Positions 1 through 8,262 of a stretch of 49,751 bases of DNA are shown piece by piece (positions within the stretch are counted from its first letter, which is position 1; every line of letters starts with the position of its first letter). Source of the stretch: Burkholderiaceae bacterium (GTDB lineage Bacteria > Pseudomonadota > Gammaproteobacteria > Burkholderiales > Burkholderiaceae_C); NCBI GenBank assembly GCA_016790175.1, contig JAEUPI010000270.1, positions 1 to 49,751 of the forward strand. The letters are read 5' to 3'. The notes beneath the pieces are model-generated. The model had not been told where the DNA came from and made no database searches. It saw only the letters and a list, made by a program, of their open reading frames with translations. The translations under genes were made by a program, and so were the position numbers.

Positions 1-574
1 GCACTACATCTTCGGCACCGCGCCGAACGGCTGGCTGTCCGAACAGGCCCACCACCTCGCGCCGGCCGGCCGCGTGCTGTGCGTGGCCGACGGCGAAGGG
101 CGAAACAGCGTGTGGCTGGCCAAACGCGGCCATCGCGTGGATGCCTTCGACATTGCCGAGATCGGCATCCGCAAGGCGCGCGCGCTGGCCGTCGGCGCCG
201 GCGTCGGCGTGAACTTCGCGGTCGCCGATGCAGACGCGCTGCAGTGGCCCTCGGCGCTGTACGACGCAGTGGTGGCGATCTTCATCCAGTTCGCCGACCC
301 GGCGATGCGCACACGCCTGTTCGCGCACATGGTGCAGGCGCTCAAGCCCGGCGGCGTGCTGGTGCTGCAGGGCTACACGCCCAGACAACTCGAGTACCGG
401 ACCGGCGGCCCGCCGTTTGCGGAACATCTCTACACCGAGCCGATGCTGCGCGAGGCATTCGCCGATCTGGAGATCCTGGCGCTGCGCGAATACGAGGCGG
501 TGCTGAGCGAAGGCACGCAGCATGCGGGGCGCTCGGCGCTGCTCGGTCTGGTCGCGCGCAAGCCGATGGGTTGA
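1..574 (+). CDS. Class I SAM-dependent methyltransferase, 5' end cut by window
   Basis: The open frame enters from the left edge (frame 2) and stops at TGA 572-574, so the true start is outside the window. What is visible is a Rossmann methyltransferase core. The SAM-binding motif I appears as a VADGEGRNSVWLA segment, followed by the acidic loop HRVDAFDIAEIGIRKARA. A motif resembling post-I/II (VVAIFIQFADP) and the LKPGGVLVLQGYTP strand come next. This pattern is that of TehB/UbiE-like small-molecule methyltransferases; the substrate cannot be told from sequence. The next gene starts 4 bases after the stop, so the two are probably co-transcribed. Confidence 0.85.
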   Translation, partial: HYIFGTAPNGWLSEQAHHLAPAGRVLCVADGEGRNSVWLAKRGHRVDAFDIAEIGIRKARALAVGAGVGVNFAVADADALQWPSALYDAVVAIFIQFADPAMRTRLFAHMVQALKPGGVLVLQGYTPRQLEYRTGGPPFAEHLYTEPMLREAFADLEILALREYEAVLSEGTQHAGRSALLGLVARKPMG

Positions 575-578
575 TTCG

Positions 579-1073
579 ATGACCGTGGTGGCGCAGGCCG
601 AGCCGAAGGTCCGGGTGATCGAGCGACGGTCGACGCGGGTGGCCTATCTGCGCCACACCGGTGCCTATGGCGACGCGACGAGCCGCTTCTGGACCGGCAC
701 GGTGGTGCCCTGGATGCTGGGTCAGCGGCTGATGGGGCGACCGCGCTTCGGCATCAGCCACGACGATCCGAGCCTCACGGTGCCGTCGAAGTGCCGCTAC
801 GACGCCTGCATCGAGATCGAAGACGGCTACCAGCCGCCAGAGCCGGCGCGGGTGGCCACGATTCCTGGCGGCCCCTATGCGGCGATGCCCTTCTTCGGCA
901 CATCGGCCCAGGTGGCGGACGCCTGGGCCTGGCTGCTGAGCGACTGGCTGCGCACCAGTCGGCTGCAGCAGGACTTCCGCCCGTGCTTCGAGCACTATCC
1001 GATCGACACACGCTACGACCCGGCCACCGGAGCGTTCAGCTGCGAGCTGTGCGTTGCGGTGGCGCTGGTCTGA
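579..1073 (+). CDS. GyrI-like / AraC effector-binding domain protein
   Basis: This is a 164-residue protein starting at ATG 579, four bases after the methyltransferase stop. It consists of a stand-alone GyrI-like (SOUL/AraC effector-binding) fold. Recognisable features are the first strand with VRVIERRSTRVAYLRHTGAYG, a central DDPSLTVPSKCRYDACIEI segment, the IPGGPYAAMPFFG strand, and the C-terminal DFRPCFEHYPIDTRYDP stretch. Members bind small hydrophobic ligands or act as gyrase-inhibitor-like proteins. There is no DNA-binding domain, so it is not a full AraC regulator. The function here is not predictable beyond ligand binding. It ends convergently 18 bases from the lipoprotein gene. Confidence 0.85.
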   Translation: MTVVAQAEPKVRVIERRSTRVAYLRHTGAYGDATSRFWTGTVVPWMLGQRLMGRPRFGISHDDPSLTVPSKCRYDACIEIEDGYQPPEPARVATIPGGPYAAMPFFGTSAQVADAWAWLLSDWLRTSRLQQDFRPCFEHYPIDTRYDPATGAFSCELCVAVALV

Positions 1074-1091
1074 CGCAGCGACGGGCCCCGA

Positions 1092-3269
1092 TCAGTACAC
1101 GAACTCCCACGGCACCGAGATCGTGCCGTCGTCGATGCCGTCGGCGTTGGTGTCGACCGCCATCGTTGCCACGCTGCCGCTGGTGCTGCTGCTGATCGTC
1201 GCCGTCAGACGAGTGCCATCTTGCGCCGTGACTCTGTAGCCCCCGCCGCTGGGGTCCGCTGCTGCCGGCACGGTGATCGATTGCTGCACGCCGATCGCGA
1301 AGGTCTTGGCACCCGAGGCCGCGGTCACGCTGTCGCCCACCTGTCCGAACGTCGTCGTACCGCCGGCCGTTACCGTGACATGCACGTCCATCGGCCCGAA
1401 GGCCGCGCTGCGCAGCACGCTCGCGCCGCTGCTCTCTGCGGCCAGCAGCGTGACGCCGACGGGCGACGTGAGCCTCTCGGCAAACGTTCCGGCCAGCACG
1501 CTGCGCTCGATGCGCACGCCGCCACCGAAACTCTGCACCAGCGGCGGCGAGGTGCCCTGCTCGTCGACGGTCAACGACAGGCTCGATATCGTGACCTGTA
1601 GCGCGTAGTCGCCCGAGGCGACCGACCCGCTCACGCTGTCGACCACGAGCGTTGCGCTGCCGGCGATCAGCGTGCCGCTGGCGTTGCAGTTGCTGATCGT
1701 CAGCGCGTAGCTCGTCCCGGCGACCAGTGTGGCCGGCACCGCCGGCACGAACGAATAGTTGCCACCGCCTGTGCAGTAAGCCGACGGTGCGGCACCGCGC
1801 GAGGCGTCGACCAGTCGGTCGAGCAGGCCCGCACCGACCTGTCGCGGCAGGATCAGTCCGTTGGCGCCGAGCGTCGCCGTCTCGACCGCGTTGCCGAATT
1901 CGATCAGGCCCTGCACCGCCGGCAAGTTGATCGTCAGGTCGTAGCTCGCGCCGAGGTTGACGGTGTCCCCGTTCTTGTCGAACTTCGCGAGCATCAGGTT
2001 GCCGCCGCTGGACCCCGTGAACACGATGCCACCGTCGGCCGTGGTGGCAAGCCCGTTGGCCAGATCCGATCCGCGCGGTCGCAGCCCCTTGATCTTGTGC
2101 CAAGCCGTTTTGCCGTCCGGCGCGATCTTCATCAGCATCGTGTCGGACCATTGGAAGGCCTGCGTCGGATCCTGGATCGCGCCGCCGTAGGAGCGCGAAT
2201 AGCCAGCCACGAGCGCGCTGCCGTCGTTCGCACGCGCGATGGCATATCCGCCGTCCTTCTCGGCGCCGCCGTAGGTGTGGCGCCAGACTTCGTCGCCGTT
2301 GCCGTCGGTCCTGATCAGCAGTGCATCGCAACTGCCGCCGACGGCCGGCCCGCAGTCGGTGCCGACCTGCCCGGTCGCGAACAGCCCGCCGTCGGCCGTG
2401 GTGACGACAGCGTCGAGGCTGAGATAGGCTGCCTCGCTTTCTCCGTCGAAGCTCTTGCGCCAGATCTCGTTGCCATTGACGCCATTGATCTTCAGCAGAA
2501 AGCCGGCCCAGCCGAAGCAACCGGTACGGCCGGCGAGCACGTAGTGGCCATCGGCTGTCGGCGTGATCGCGTAGGCCTCGTCGCCGCCGGACCCGCAGAA
2601 TTCGGCGTAGTTGAACTTCTGCCACCGCACCGCACCGTCGGCCTCGATGCGCAGCACGAGCACATTGATGCCGCCCTGGTTCGGCCCCGCGTCGGCGAAG
2701 CCGGCCGCGAGATAACCGTCGGCACCGCCATTGATCGCGTGCAGCGCACGCAGCCCGCTGCGGGCGCCGGCCGGCCCATAGGTCTTGGGCCAGCCGGTCA
2801 ACACATTGCCGCTGGCGTCGAGCTTGATCATCACCGCGGCCGCATTGGCCGCCGTGCCGCCAACGCCGGCGGCCATCACGCTGCCGTCGGATGCGGCGTG
2901 CGCCGCATGCGCAACGCCGCCGCCGCTCCACGCCACGCGGCGCGACCATTGCCGCACGCCACGATCGTCGGTCTTCATCACGAAGAGGTCGTACGGCACG
3001 CTGTAGTCGCTGCTCTGCGCGCCGGCGACGACGAAGCCACCGTCGGCGGCCTGTTGCACCGAAGCGCCGTAGCCGACTGCGACGTTCATGTCGTAGACGT
3101 TCCAGAAGATCGGCACGTCATCGGCGCCGGTGCCGCTACCACCCGGTGGCGGTGGCGGGGGTTCGACATCGTCACTGCCGCCGCCGCCTCCACCACAGGC
3201 CGCGAGCGCCAACAGTAGGCAAATCAACCCCAGACGCCGCATTGGCACCGCCCCAACGAACGATTTCAT
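1092..3269 (-). CDS. Large lipoprotein with repeated ADGG-type beta-propeller blades
   Basis: This 725-residue protein has a lipoprotein signal ending in LAAC, so Cys25 is the likely lipidated residue. A run of glycines and a proline-rich linker follow. Residues of about 50-435 carry seven spaced variants of a short repeat (for example ADGGFVVAG, TADGHYVLAG, TADGGLFATG, TADGGIVFTG), each followed by a strand such as LLIRTDGNGDEVW. This fits a seven-bladed propeller. The C-terminal part (about 435-725) is beta-rich and ends in a DTNADGIDDG stretch before PWEFVY. An inner Met at residue 10 is an alternative start giving a shorter signal. The role is unknown; attachment to the outer membrane is inferred. 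Confidence 0.85.
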   Translation of the reverse strand: MKSFVGAVPMRRLGLICLLLALAACGGGGGGSDDVEPPPPPPGGSGTGADDVPIFWNVYDMNVAVGYGASVQQAADGGFVVAGAQSSDYSVPYDLFVMKTDDRGVRQWSRRVAWSGGGVAHAAHAASDGSVMAAGVGGTAANAAAVMIKLDASGNVLTGWPKTYGPAGARSGLRALHAINGGADGYLAAGFADAGPNQGGINVLVLRIEADGAVRWQKFNYAEFCGSGGDEAYAITPTADGHYVLAGRTGCFGWAGFLLKINGVNGNEIWRKSFDGESEAAYLSLDAVVTTADGGLFATGQVGTDCGPAVGGSCDALLIRTDGNGDEVWRHTYGGAEKDGGYAIARANDGSALVAGYSRSYGGAIQDPTQAFQWSDTMLMKIAPDGKTAWHKIKGLRPRGSDLANGLATTADGGIVFTGSSGGNLMLAKFDKNGDTVNLGASYDLTINLPAVQGLIEFGNAVETATLGANGLILPRQVGAGLLDRLVDASRGAAPSAYCTGGGNYSFVPAVPATLVAGTSYALTISNCNASGTLIAGSATLVVDSVSGSVASGDYALQVTISSLSLTVDEQGTSPPLVQSFGGGVRIERSVLAGTFAERLTSPVGVTLLAAESSGASVLRSAAFGPMDVHVTVTAGGTTTFGQVGDSVTAASGAKTFAIGVQQSITVPAAADPSGGGYRVTAQDGTRLTATISSSTSGSVATMAVDTNADGIDDGTISVPWEFVY

Positions 3270-3453
3270 GTCGCGGTCCGCCGGCCGAGTCTGCGTGTCG
3301 ACATGAACGCCGACGACGGCGCATCCGACCGGTCTATCCTTGACGCGTCACCTTAGGGCGTCGTCACCGGTCGACGTTGCGTGCACTCAACGGGCAATGT
3401 GGTGCACGCCCTCTAGATCAAGGGCGGAATGTGCGCCGCGGCGCCGCGCGGCG

Positions 3454-4395
3454 TCAGACCCGCTGCTGGATGCCGGCAATGGCCCAGTCGCGGCTGCCGT
3501 CGGTCGGACGCACGAGGTGCCAGACTTCGTCGAACTCATGCGCGACGCCATCGGCCTCTTCGCGGATCAGCCCCGAGTAGCGCACGCTGACGACCTGGCG
3601 GTCGCTTTCCTGCGCGAAGTCGAGCAGTTCGGCGTTCACGGTCACCACGTCGGTCTTGTTGGCCACGCCGCCGCGGTCCTGCAGGTCGAGCTTCGCCGAC
3701 GCGAACATTTCGGGCGTGGTGAAAGCGCGCAGATCGTTCAGGTCGCCGGCATCGTTGGCCGCCTGCAGGCGAATGAAGATCATCTTGGCGATACGCTCGA
3801 ACGCGGCGGCGTCGAAGCCGGCCGGCAGCGATGAGGTGGAGGTCACGGCCGATGCACCGGCCAGGGCCGCACCCGGTGTCGCGGTTGATGCCGGCAGGGC
3901 CTGGCGCGCCATCGGGGCCGACGCCGGCTGACCCGACCCGGCGCCCGCGCCGGCCATCGCGTAGGGCGACCGTGCCGGCGCTGCACCGCCGGCCATGCGG
4001 CGCATCACGAAGCGCAGCACCATCACCGCCACGATCGCCAGCAGCACGATCATCATGATGTCGGCAAACGCCTCGCCCATGCCCAGGTGGCTGAAGAGCG
4101 CCGCCAGCCCGAGGCCGGCGGCGAGGCCTGCCACAGGCCCGAGCCACGAGCGCTTCGGTGCGGCTGCGGCCGCACCGGCGTTCGGCGCGGCTGCAGCGGC
4201 CGGCGCGGCCGGCGAGTTGGGTGCGGCCGACGGGTTCGCACCTTGAGCCGGCGTGCTCTGCTGGGCCGGCTTGTCGGGCATCGAGCGCTGCATGCCGGTG
4301 GACTTGCCGCCGCCCAAGCGCTTGGCGTCGGCCATCGGCGTGCTCAGCGTCAATGCAAGGCCGGTCACGAGCGCGGCGATCCAGGCAGTCTTCAT
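3454..4395 (-). CDS. Tim44-like domain membrane-anchored protein
   Basis: This is a 313-residue protein; the ATG at 4395 is chosen because GAGGAG lies 8 to 9 bases upstream and a clear signal peptide follows (MKTAWIAALVTGLALTLS, cut near ADA). An Ala/Pro-rich linker (about 45-80) leads to hydrophobic segments (about 83-130), with GLAAGLGLAALF then IMMIVLLAIVAVMVLRFVM. The C-terminal domain (about 195-313) matches Tim44-like folds, with FERIAKMIFIRLQAANDAGD, FTTPEMFA and the ending DWAIAGIQQ. In bacteria this domain occurs in inner-membrane proteins of poorly known function. The open frame extends far upstream only because of high GC. Confidence 0.85.
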   Translation of the reverse strand: MKTAWIAALVTGLALTLSTPMADAKRLGGGKSTGMQRSMPDKPAQQSTPAQGANPSAAPNSPAAPAAAAAPNAGAAAAAPKRSWLGPVAGLAAGLGLAALFSHLGMGEAFADIMMIVLLAIVAVMVLRFVMRRMAGGAAPARSPYAMAGAGAGSGQPASAPMARQALPASTATPGAALAGASAVTSTSSLPAGFDAAAFERIAKMIFIRLQAANDAGDLNDLRAFTTPEMFASAKLDLQDRGGVANKTDVVTVNAELLDFAQESDRQVVSVRYSGLIREEADGVAHEFDEVWHLVRPTDGSRDWAIAGIQQRV

Positions 4396-4532
4396 GCGAA
4401 ACGTCTCCTCGTTGGGGCGGCCGGCACAACGCGGCCGCGGGTGAATTGGGCGCATTCTGGTCGAATTCAAGCGCACCGTGCGGCCGGCAGGGTCTATCCC
4501 GCCCCGACGCCAGCAATTGCGGCCTGGCTGCC

Positions 4533-5498
4533 TCAGCTCTTCTTCGCCAGGCCCAGGCGCTCGACCGTCGCCCGCTCGGCTTCGAAGGTGCGCTCGGCGT
4601 AGCGGGAATAGTCGGCGCTGTTCATGTAGATCACCGGCTGCATGAACTTGTCGAGTGTCTCCAGCACCTTGGGATCCTCGAGCGTCTTGCGAAAGGCATC
4701 GTGCAGCACGCGCACCACGGCCGGGTCCATGCCCTTGGGGCCGCCGATGCCGAACGGCGAATCGCTGACCGTGTCCCACCCGCTCTCGGCCACCGTGGGC
4801 GCGTCGGGAAACACCTTGGTGCGCTGGCGGCCCAGCGTGGCCAGCAGGCGCAACTTGCCGGCCTGCACCAGCGGGCCGAACTCGCTGGCGCCGCTCATCA
4901 CCGGAATGTGGCCGCCGAGGATCGCCTGCACGATCTCGGCCGAACCCTTGAACGGCACGTCTTGCGCCTTGAAGCCGGCCTTGTGCGCGAACTCCTCGAA
5001 CGCCAGATGCGGCGTGGTGCCCGTGCCCGTGTGACCGTAGGTGAGCTTGCCGGGATTCGCCTTCGCCCAGTCGACCATTTCCTTCAGCGTCTTATACGGC
5101 GCATCGAGCGTCGCAGTGATGCCGAAGGTGTAGCCGGTGAGACAGACGATGTGCGTCAGGTCCTTCACCGGATCGAACGCCATCTTCTGCATGTGCGGCA
5201 GTCGGTAGATGCCCAGCGGCAGCTGCGTCAGCGCGTAGCCGTCGGGCTTGGCTTGCTGCATCGCCGTGGCCCCGAGCGTGCCGCCGACGCCGGGCTTGTT
5301 CTCGGTGATCACCGGCACCCCCAGCACCCTGGCCGCGCTGTCGCCGAAGGCACGCACCACGGCGTCGCTGGAGCCGCCCGGGGGCCAGGGACAGATCAGC
5401 GAGATCGCTCGCGACGGAAACCGCTCCTGGGCACGCAGCGAATTCACGAACGGCGCGGCCATGGCGGCGGCCACGAGATGGCGGCGTCGAGGGCTCAT
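4533..5498 (-). CDS. Bug/TctC-family periplasmic substrate-binding protein
   Basis: This 321-residue protein has an arginine-rich, possibly Tat-type signal (SPRRRHLVAAAMAA). The Bug family hallmarks follow: a first strand PSRAISLICPWPPGGSSD, VITENKPGVGGTLGA, the PDGYALTQLPLG segment, and a C-terminal PDAPTVAESG with GPKGMDPAV. It would capture a carboxylate in the periplasm for a tripartite tricarboxylate transporter. No membrane subunits lie next to it, so it is an orphan receptor like most Bug proteins. It is divergent from the helicase gene, with 91 bases between the two starts. The ligand cannot be named. Confidence 0.92.
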   Translation of the reverse strand: MSPRRRHLVAAAMAAPFVNSLRAQERFPSRAISLICPWPPGGSSDAVVRAFGDSAARVLGVPVITENKPGVGGTLGATAMQQAKPDGYALTQLPLGIYRLPHMQKMAFDPVKDLTHIVCLTGYTFGITATLDAPYKTLKEMVDWAKANPGKLTYGHTGTGTTPHLAFEEFAHKAGFKAQDVPFKGSAEIVQAILGGHIPVMSGASEFGPLVQAGKLRLLATLGRQRTKVFPDAPTVAESGWDTVSDSPFGIGGPKGMDPAVVRVLHDAFRKTLEDPKVLETLDKFMQPVIYMNSADYSRYAERTFEAERATVERLGLAKKS

Positions 5499-5589
5499 GC
5501 AGGGCTCCGGTTCAGTGGAATGCGGGAGGCGCGAGCATAGGGCGTGTCGGAATCGGCCGTCGCTGTATGCCTGTACAGTCTCGACTCCG

Positions 5590-7671
5590 ATGCCAACCGC
5601 CACCTTGCGCCGCGCGGACCGCCCTGCCGGGGCGGATCCGTTCGCCATGCTCTCCAGCGAGCAGCGCACCGCGGTCGACCATGGTCGCAGCGACAAGGAA
5701 ACCGGCCCGCTGCTGGTGATTGCCGGTGCCGGCACCGGCAAGACCACGACGCTGGCGTCGCGCGTCGCTCGACTGGTGCTCGATGGCGCCGACCCGCAGC
5801 GCGTGATGCTGTTGACCTTCTCGCGCCGGGCCGCGCAGGCGATGACGCATCGCGCCGGTCGGATGCTGCACGCGGCGCTGGGGCTCGGCGCCACGCAAGC
5901 CGCGCCGCTGCTGCCCTGGGCCGGCACGTTCCACAGCATCGGCGCCCGATTGCTGCGCGAGCATGCGCCCTCCATCGGGCTGCCGGCCGACTTCACGATC
6001 CTCGACCGTGGCGACGCCGAAGACCTGATGGCGCTGGTGCGCGAACAGCTCGGCTTCGCCCGCGGTGGCGAGCGCTTTCCGCTGAAGGGCACGTGCCTCG
6101 CGATCCTGTCGCGCCATGTCAATGCGCAGCTGCCGCTGGCCGACGTGCTGCACCGGCATTTCCCCTGGTGCGCGTCGCACGACGCGGCGCTGCGTCAGCT
6201 GTTCCGCGGCTACGTGCAGGCCAAGCAGGAGCAGCATCTGCTCGACTACGACGATCTGCTGCTCTATTGGCAGCAGATGATGGCCGAGCCCGCGCTGGCC
6301 TCGTTCATCGCCGGCCGCTTCAGCCACGTGCTGGTCGACGAGTACCAGGACACCAACCGCCTGCAGGCCGCCATCGTGCACGCGCTGGCGCCGCAAGGCC
6401 GCGGGCTCACCGTGGTGGGCGACGATGCACAGGCCATCTATGGCTTTCGCGCCGCCGAGGTGCGCAACATCCTCGACTTTCCGGCCGCGTTCGACCCGCC
6501 GGCGCGCGTGCTGACGCTCGCACAAAACCTCCGCTCCACGCAGCCGATCCTCGATGCCGCCAATGCGGTGATCGCGCTGGCGGCCGAGCGTTTCGACAAG
6601 CCGCTGTGGAGCCGCACCGTCGGCGCGAAGCCGCAGCTCGTGCATGTGGACGACGAGCTGGCCCAGGCGCGCTGGGTGGCCCACCAGGTGCTGCAACATC
6701 GCGAGGGCGGCCTTGCGCTGAAGAAACAGGCGGTGCTGTTCCGCACCTCGCATCACAGCGCGGCGCTGGAGCTCGAGCTGGCTCGGCGCGACATTCCGTT
6801 CGTCAAGTTCGGTGGGCTCAAGTTTCTCGAGGCCGCACACGTGAAGGACCTGCTCTCGGTGCTGCGCTGGGTGCAGAACCCGCGCGGCCGGCTAGCGGGC
6901 TTTCGCGTCGCGTTGTTGATGGCCGGCATGGGGCCGGCGAGCGCACGCCGACTGCTCGATGCGATGCACGAGGCGGCGGACCCGCGCGCCGCGATGCGCG
7001 CCTTCAGGCCGCCGCCCGCTGCCGCGGCCCATTGGGCACAGTGGCTCGCGGCGCACGATGCGCTCGCCGTCGGCGCCTGGCCCGACGACGTGGACACCGC
7101 GAGGCGCTGGTACGAGCCGCACCTGCAGCGGCTGCACGACGACGCCGCGATCCGCGCCGCCGACCTGGCTCAGCTCGCACGCCTGGCGGGCCAGTACGTG
7201 AGCCGCGAGCGATTCCTCGCCGAGCTGACGCTCGACCCGCCCGAGGCCAGCAGCGACGAGGCGGGCGAGCCGCACCGCGACGAGGACTACCTGATCCTCT
7301 CGACGCTGCATTCGGCGAAGGGCCAGGAATGGAACGCGGTGACGCTGCTGAACATGGTCGACGGCTGCATGCCGGCCGATCTGGCCGCCGGCAGCGAAGC
7401 CGAACTGGAGGAAGAGCGCCGCCTGCTCTACGTGGGCATGACGCGCGCCAAGCACCACCTCGCGCTGATGGTGCCGCAGCGCTTCCACGTCACGCAGCAA
7501 TCGCGCCACGGCGATCGCCATCTGTATGCCGGGCTCACGCGCTTCATCACGCCTGAGCTGCGTCCGTTGTTCGACGAGGTGTGCGCAGTGACGGCACCGC
7601 CCGTAGAGGCGCAAGCCCCGCCGGCCGCGGTGGCGATCGACCTCGCCGCCCGCGTGCGCGCGGCGTTCTGA
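5590..7671 (+). CDS. UvrD/Rep-type superfamily 1 DNA helicase
   Basis: This 693-residue protein carries ordered SF1A helicase motifs. Walker A is at about residues 44-52 (AGAGTGKTT). Walker B DEYQD is at 250-254. Motif III is VVGDDAQAIYGFR and motif IV contains QNLRSTQPI. Motif V is STLHSAKGQEW and motif VI is EERRLLYVGMTRAKHHL. It would unwind DNA with 3'-5' polarity, using ATP. The length and motif spacing are closer to Rep/PcrA/UvrD than to RecB, and no nuclease domain is seen. ATG 5590 is taken as the start; a Met at residue 20 is an alternative. The house-keeping uvrD or rep assignment is left open. Confidence 0.93.
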   Translation: MPTATLRRADRPAGADPFAMLSSEQRTAVDHGRSDKETGPLLVIAGAGTGKTTTLASRVARLVLDGADPQRVMLLTFSRRAAQAMTHRAGRMLHAALGLGATQAAPLLPWAGTFHSIGARLLREHAPSIGLPADFTILDRGDAEDLMALVREQLGFARGGERFPLKGTCLAILSRHVNAQLPLADVLHRHFPWCASHDAALRQLFRGYVQAKQEQHLLDYDDLLLYWQQMMAEPALASFIAGRFSHVLVDEYQDTNRLQAAIVHALAPQGRGLTVVGDDAQAIYGFRAAEVRNILDFPAAFDPPARVLTLAQNLRSTQPILDAANAVIALAAERFDKPLWSRTVGAKPQLVHVDDELAQARWVAHQVLQHREGGLALKKQAVLFRTSHHSAALELELARRDIPFVKFGGLKFLEAAHVKDLLSVLRWVQNPRGRLAGFRVALLMAGMGPASARRLLDAMHEAADPRAAMRAFRPPPAAAAHWAQWLAAHDALAVGAWPDDVDTARRWYEPHLQRLHDDAAIRAADLAQLARLAGQYVSRERFLAELTLDPPEASSDEAGEPHRDEDYLILSTLHSAKGQEWNAVTLLNMVDGCMPADLAAGSEAELEEERRLLYVGMTRAKHHLALMVPQRFHVTQQSRHGDRHLYAGLTRFITPELRPLFDEVCAVTAPPVEAQAPPAAVAIDLAARVRAAF

Positions 7672-8262
7672 CGTTCATACGCAAACGCGTCTAATCGTTT
7701 AGAAGGGCCGTACATCGTGCACGGGTCCGCGCGGCGCGGCAGGCGATACCCGCCCGTGGCTCATGATGGATCGATCGTCGCCTTCGGCGCCGACTCCACT
7801 GCGGTGCTCGCCGACCCATAAATCGCCCCGGCCGGGTACCGCCTGCCGCGCTGAACGACCGAGCGCTTCAATATCCCTTCGTTGAACCGCTCCGTGGTGC
7901 TTGCTGCGCCGTGGTCGTGGGCTGTGGGGTCCGGGAGCGAATCTGCGGCGGCGAGCAGCGGAGCGGCAAGGGGGAAGTCCGGCGCGATAGCGCCGGACCG
8001 GCGAGCGCGGGCTCTATGCGGTGCCGCGGAAGCGGCACTCAGCGGAGTTCGCGTTCGCCGCCCCTTGCTGCGAGCAGCGCAGCGGACTCCGGCCATTTGG
8101 CCGGGGCGCCGCAGTTTGAGCGCACGGGCCCCACAGCCCGCGGCCACGGCGCAGCGCGCGCAAACCGTCGCAGAACTCGACTCTGAAGCATGGGCAATCC
8201 GCACGGGCCACAAGGCCGAGTGCAGTCGATCCGGCATGCTTGCGATCGATCGCGATTCTGCA
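7672..8262. other. 591-base gene-free stretch with nested inverted repeats
   Basis: No reading frame here has protein-like composition or a ribosome site; the frames open on both strands are Arg/Ala/Pro-rich GC artefacts. The stretch from about 7945 to 8104 is packed with inverted repeats. These are GTCCGGCGC/GCGCCGGAC at 7977-7998, GTGCCGC/GCGGCAC at 8021-8038, CCGGCCA/TGGCCGG at 8089-8104 and GCTGC/GCAGC at 8067-8078. Enclosing pairs GCAAGGGG (7966-7973)/CCCCTTGC (8061-8068) and GCGGCGA (7948-7954)/TCGCCGC (8055-8061) flank the inner hairpins. This could be a dispersed repeat or a structured RNA. Neither is established. Confidence 0.5.
7948..8068. repeat. Branched inverted-repeat element (possible structured RNA or dispersed repeat)
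   Basis: An outer stem formed by 7948-7954 with 8055-8061 and by 7966-7973 with 8061-8068 encloses two perfect hairpins: 7977-7998 (9-bp stem, 4-base loop) and 8021-8038 (7-bp stem, 4-base loop). The two outer pairings share base 8061 and are probably alternatives. Perfect complementarity on this scale in a non-coding stretch suggests selection on folding or a palindromic mobile repeat. The strand is undetermined. Confidence 0.4.

Noticed and set aside
1036-2949. A 637-codon minus-strand frame overlapping the lipoprotein
   Set aside because: It is in a different frame from the lipoprotein, which has a lipobox and regular repeats. This frame is a run of Arg/Gly/Gln without structure.
3140-3200. 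G/C-rich repeat near the lipoprotein signal as a phase-variable tract
   Set aside because: The glycine codons are varied and no homopolymer is longer than about five bases, so slippage control is unlikely.
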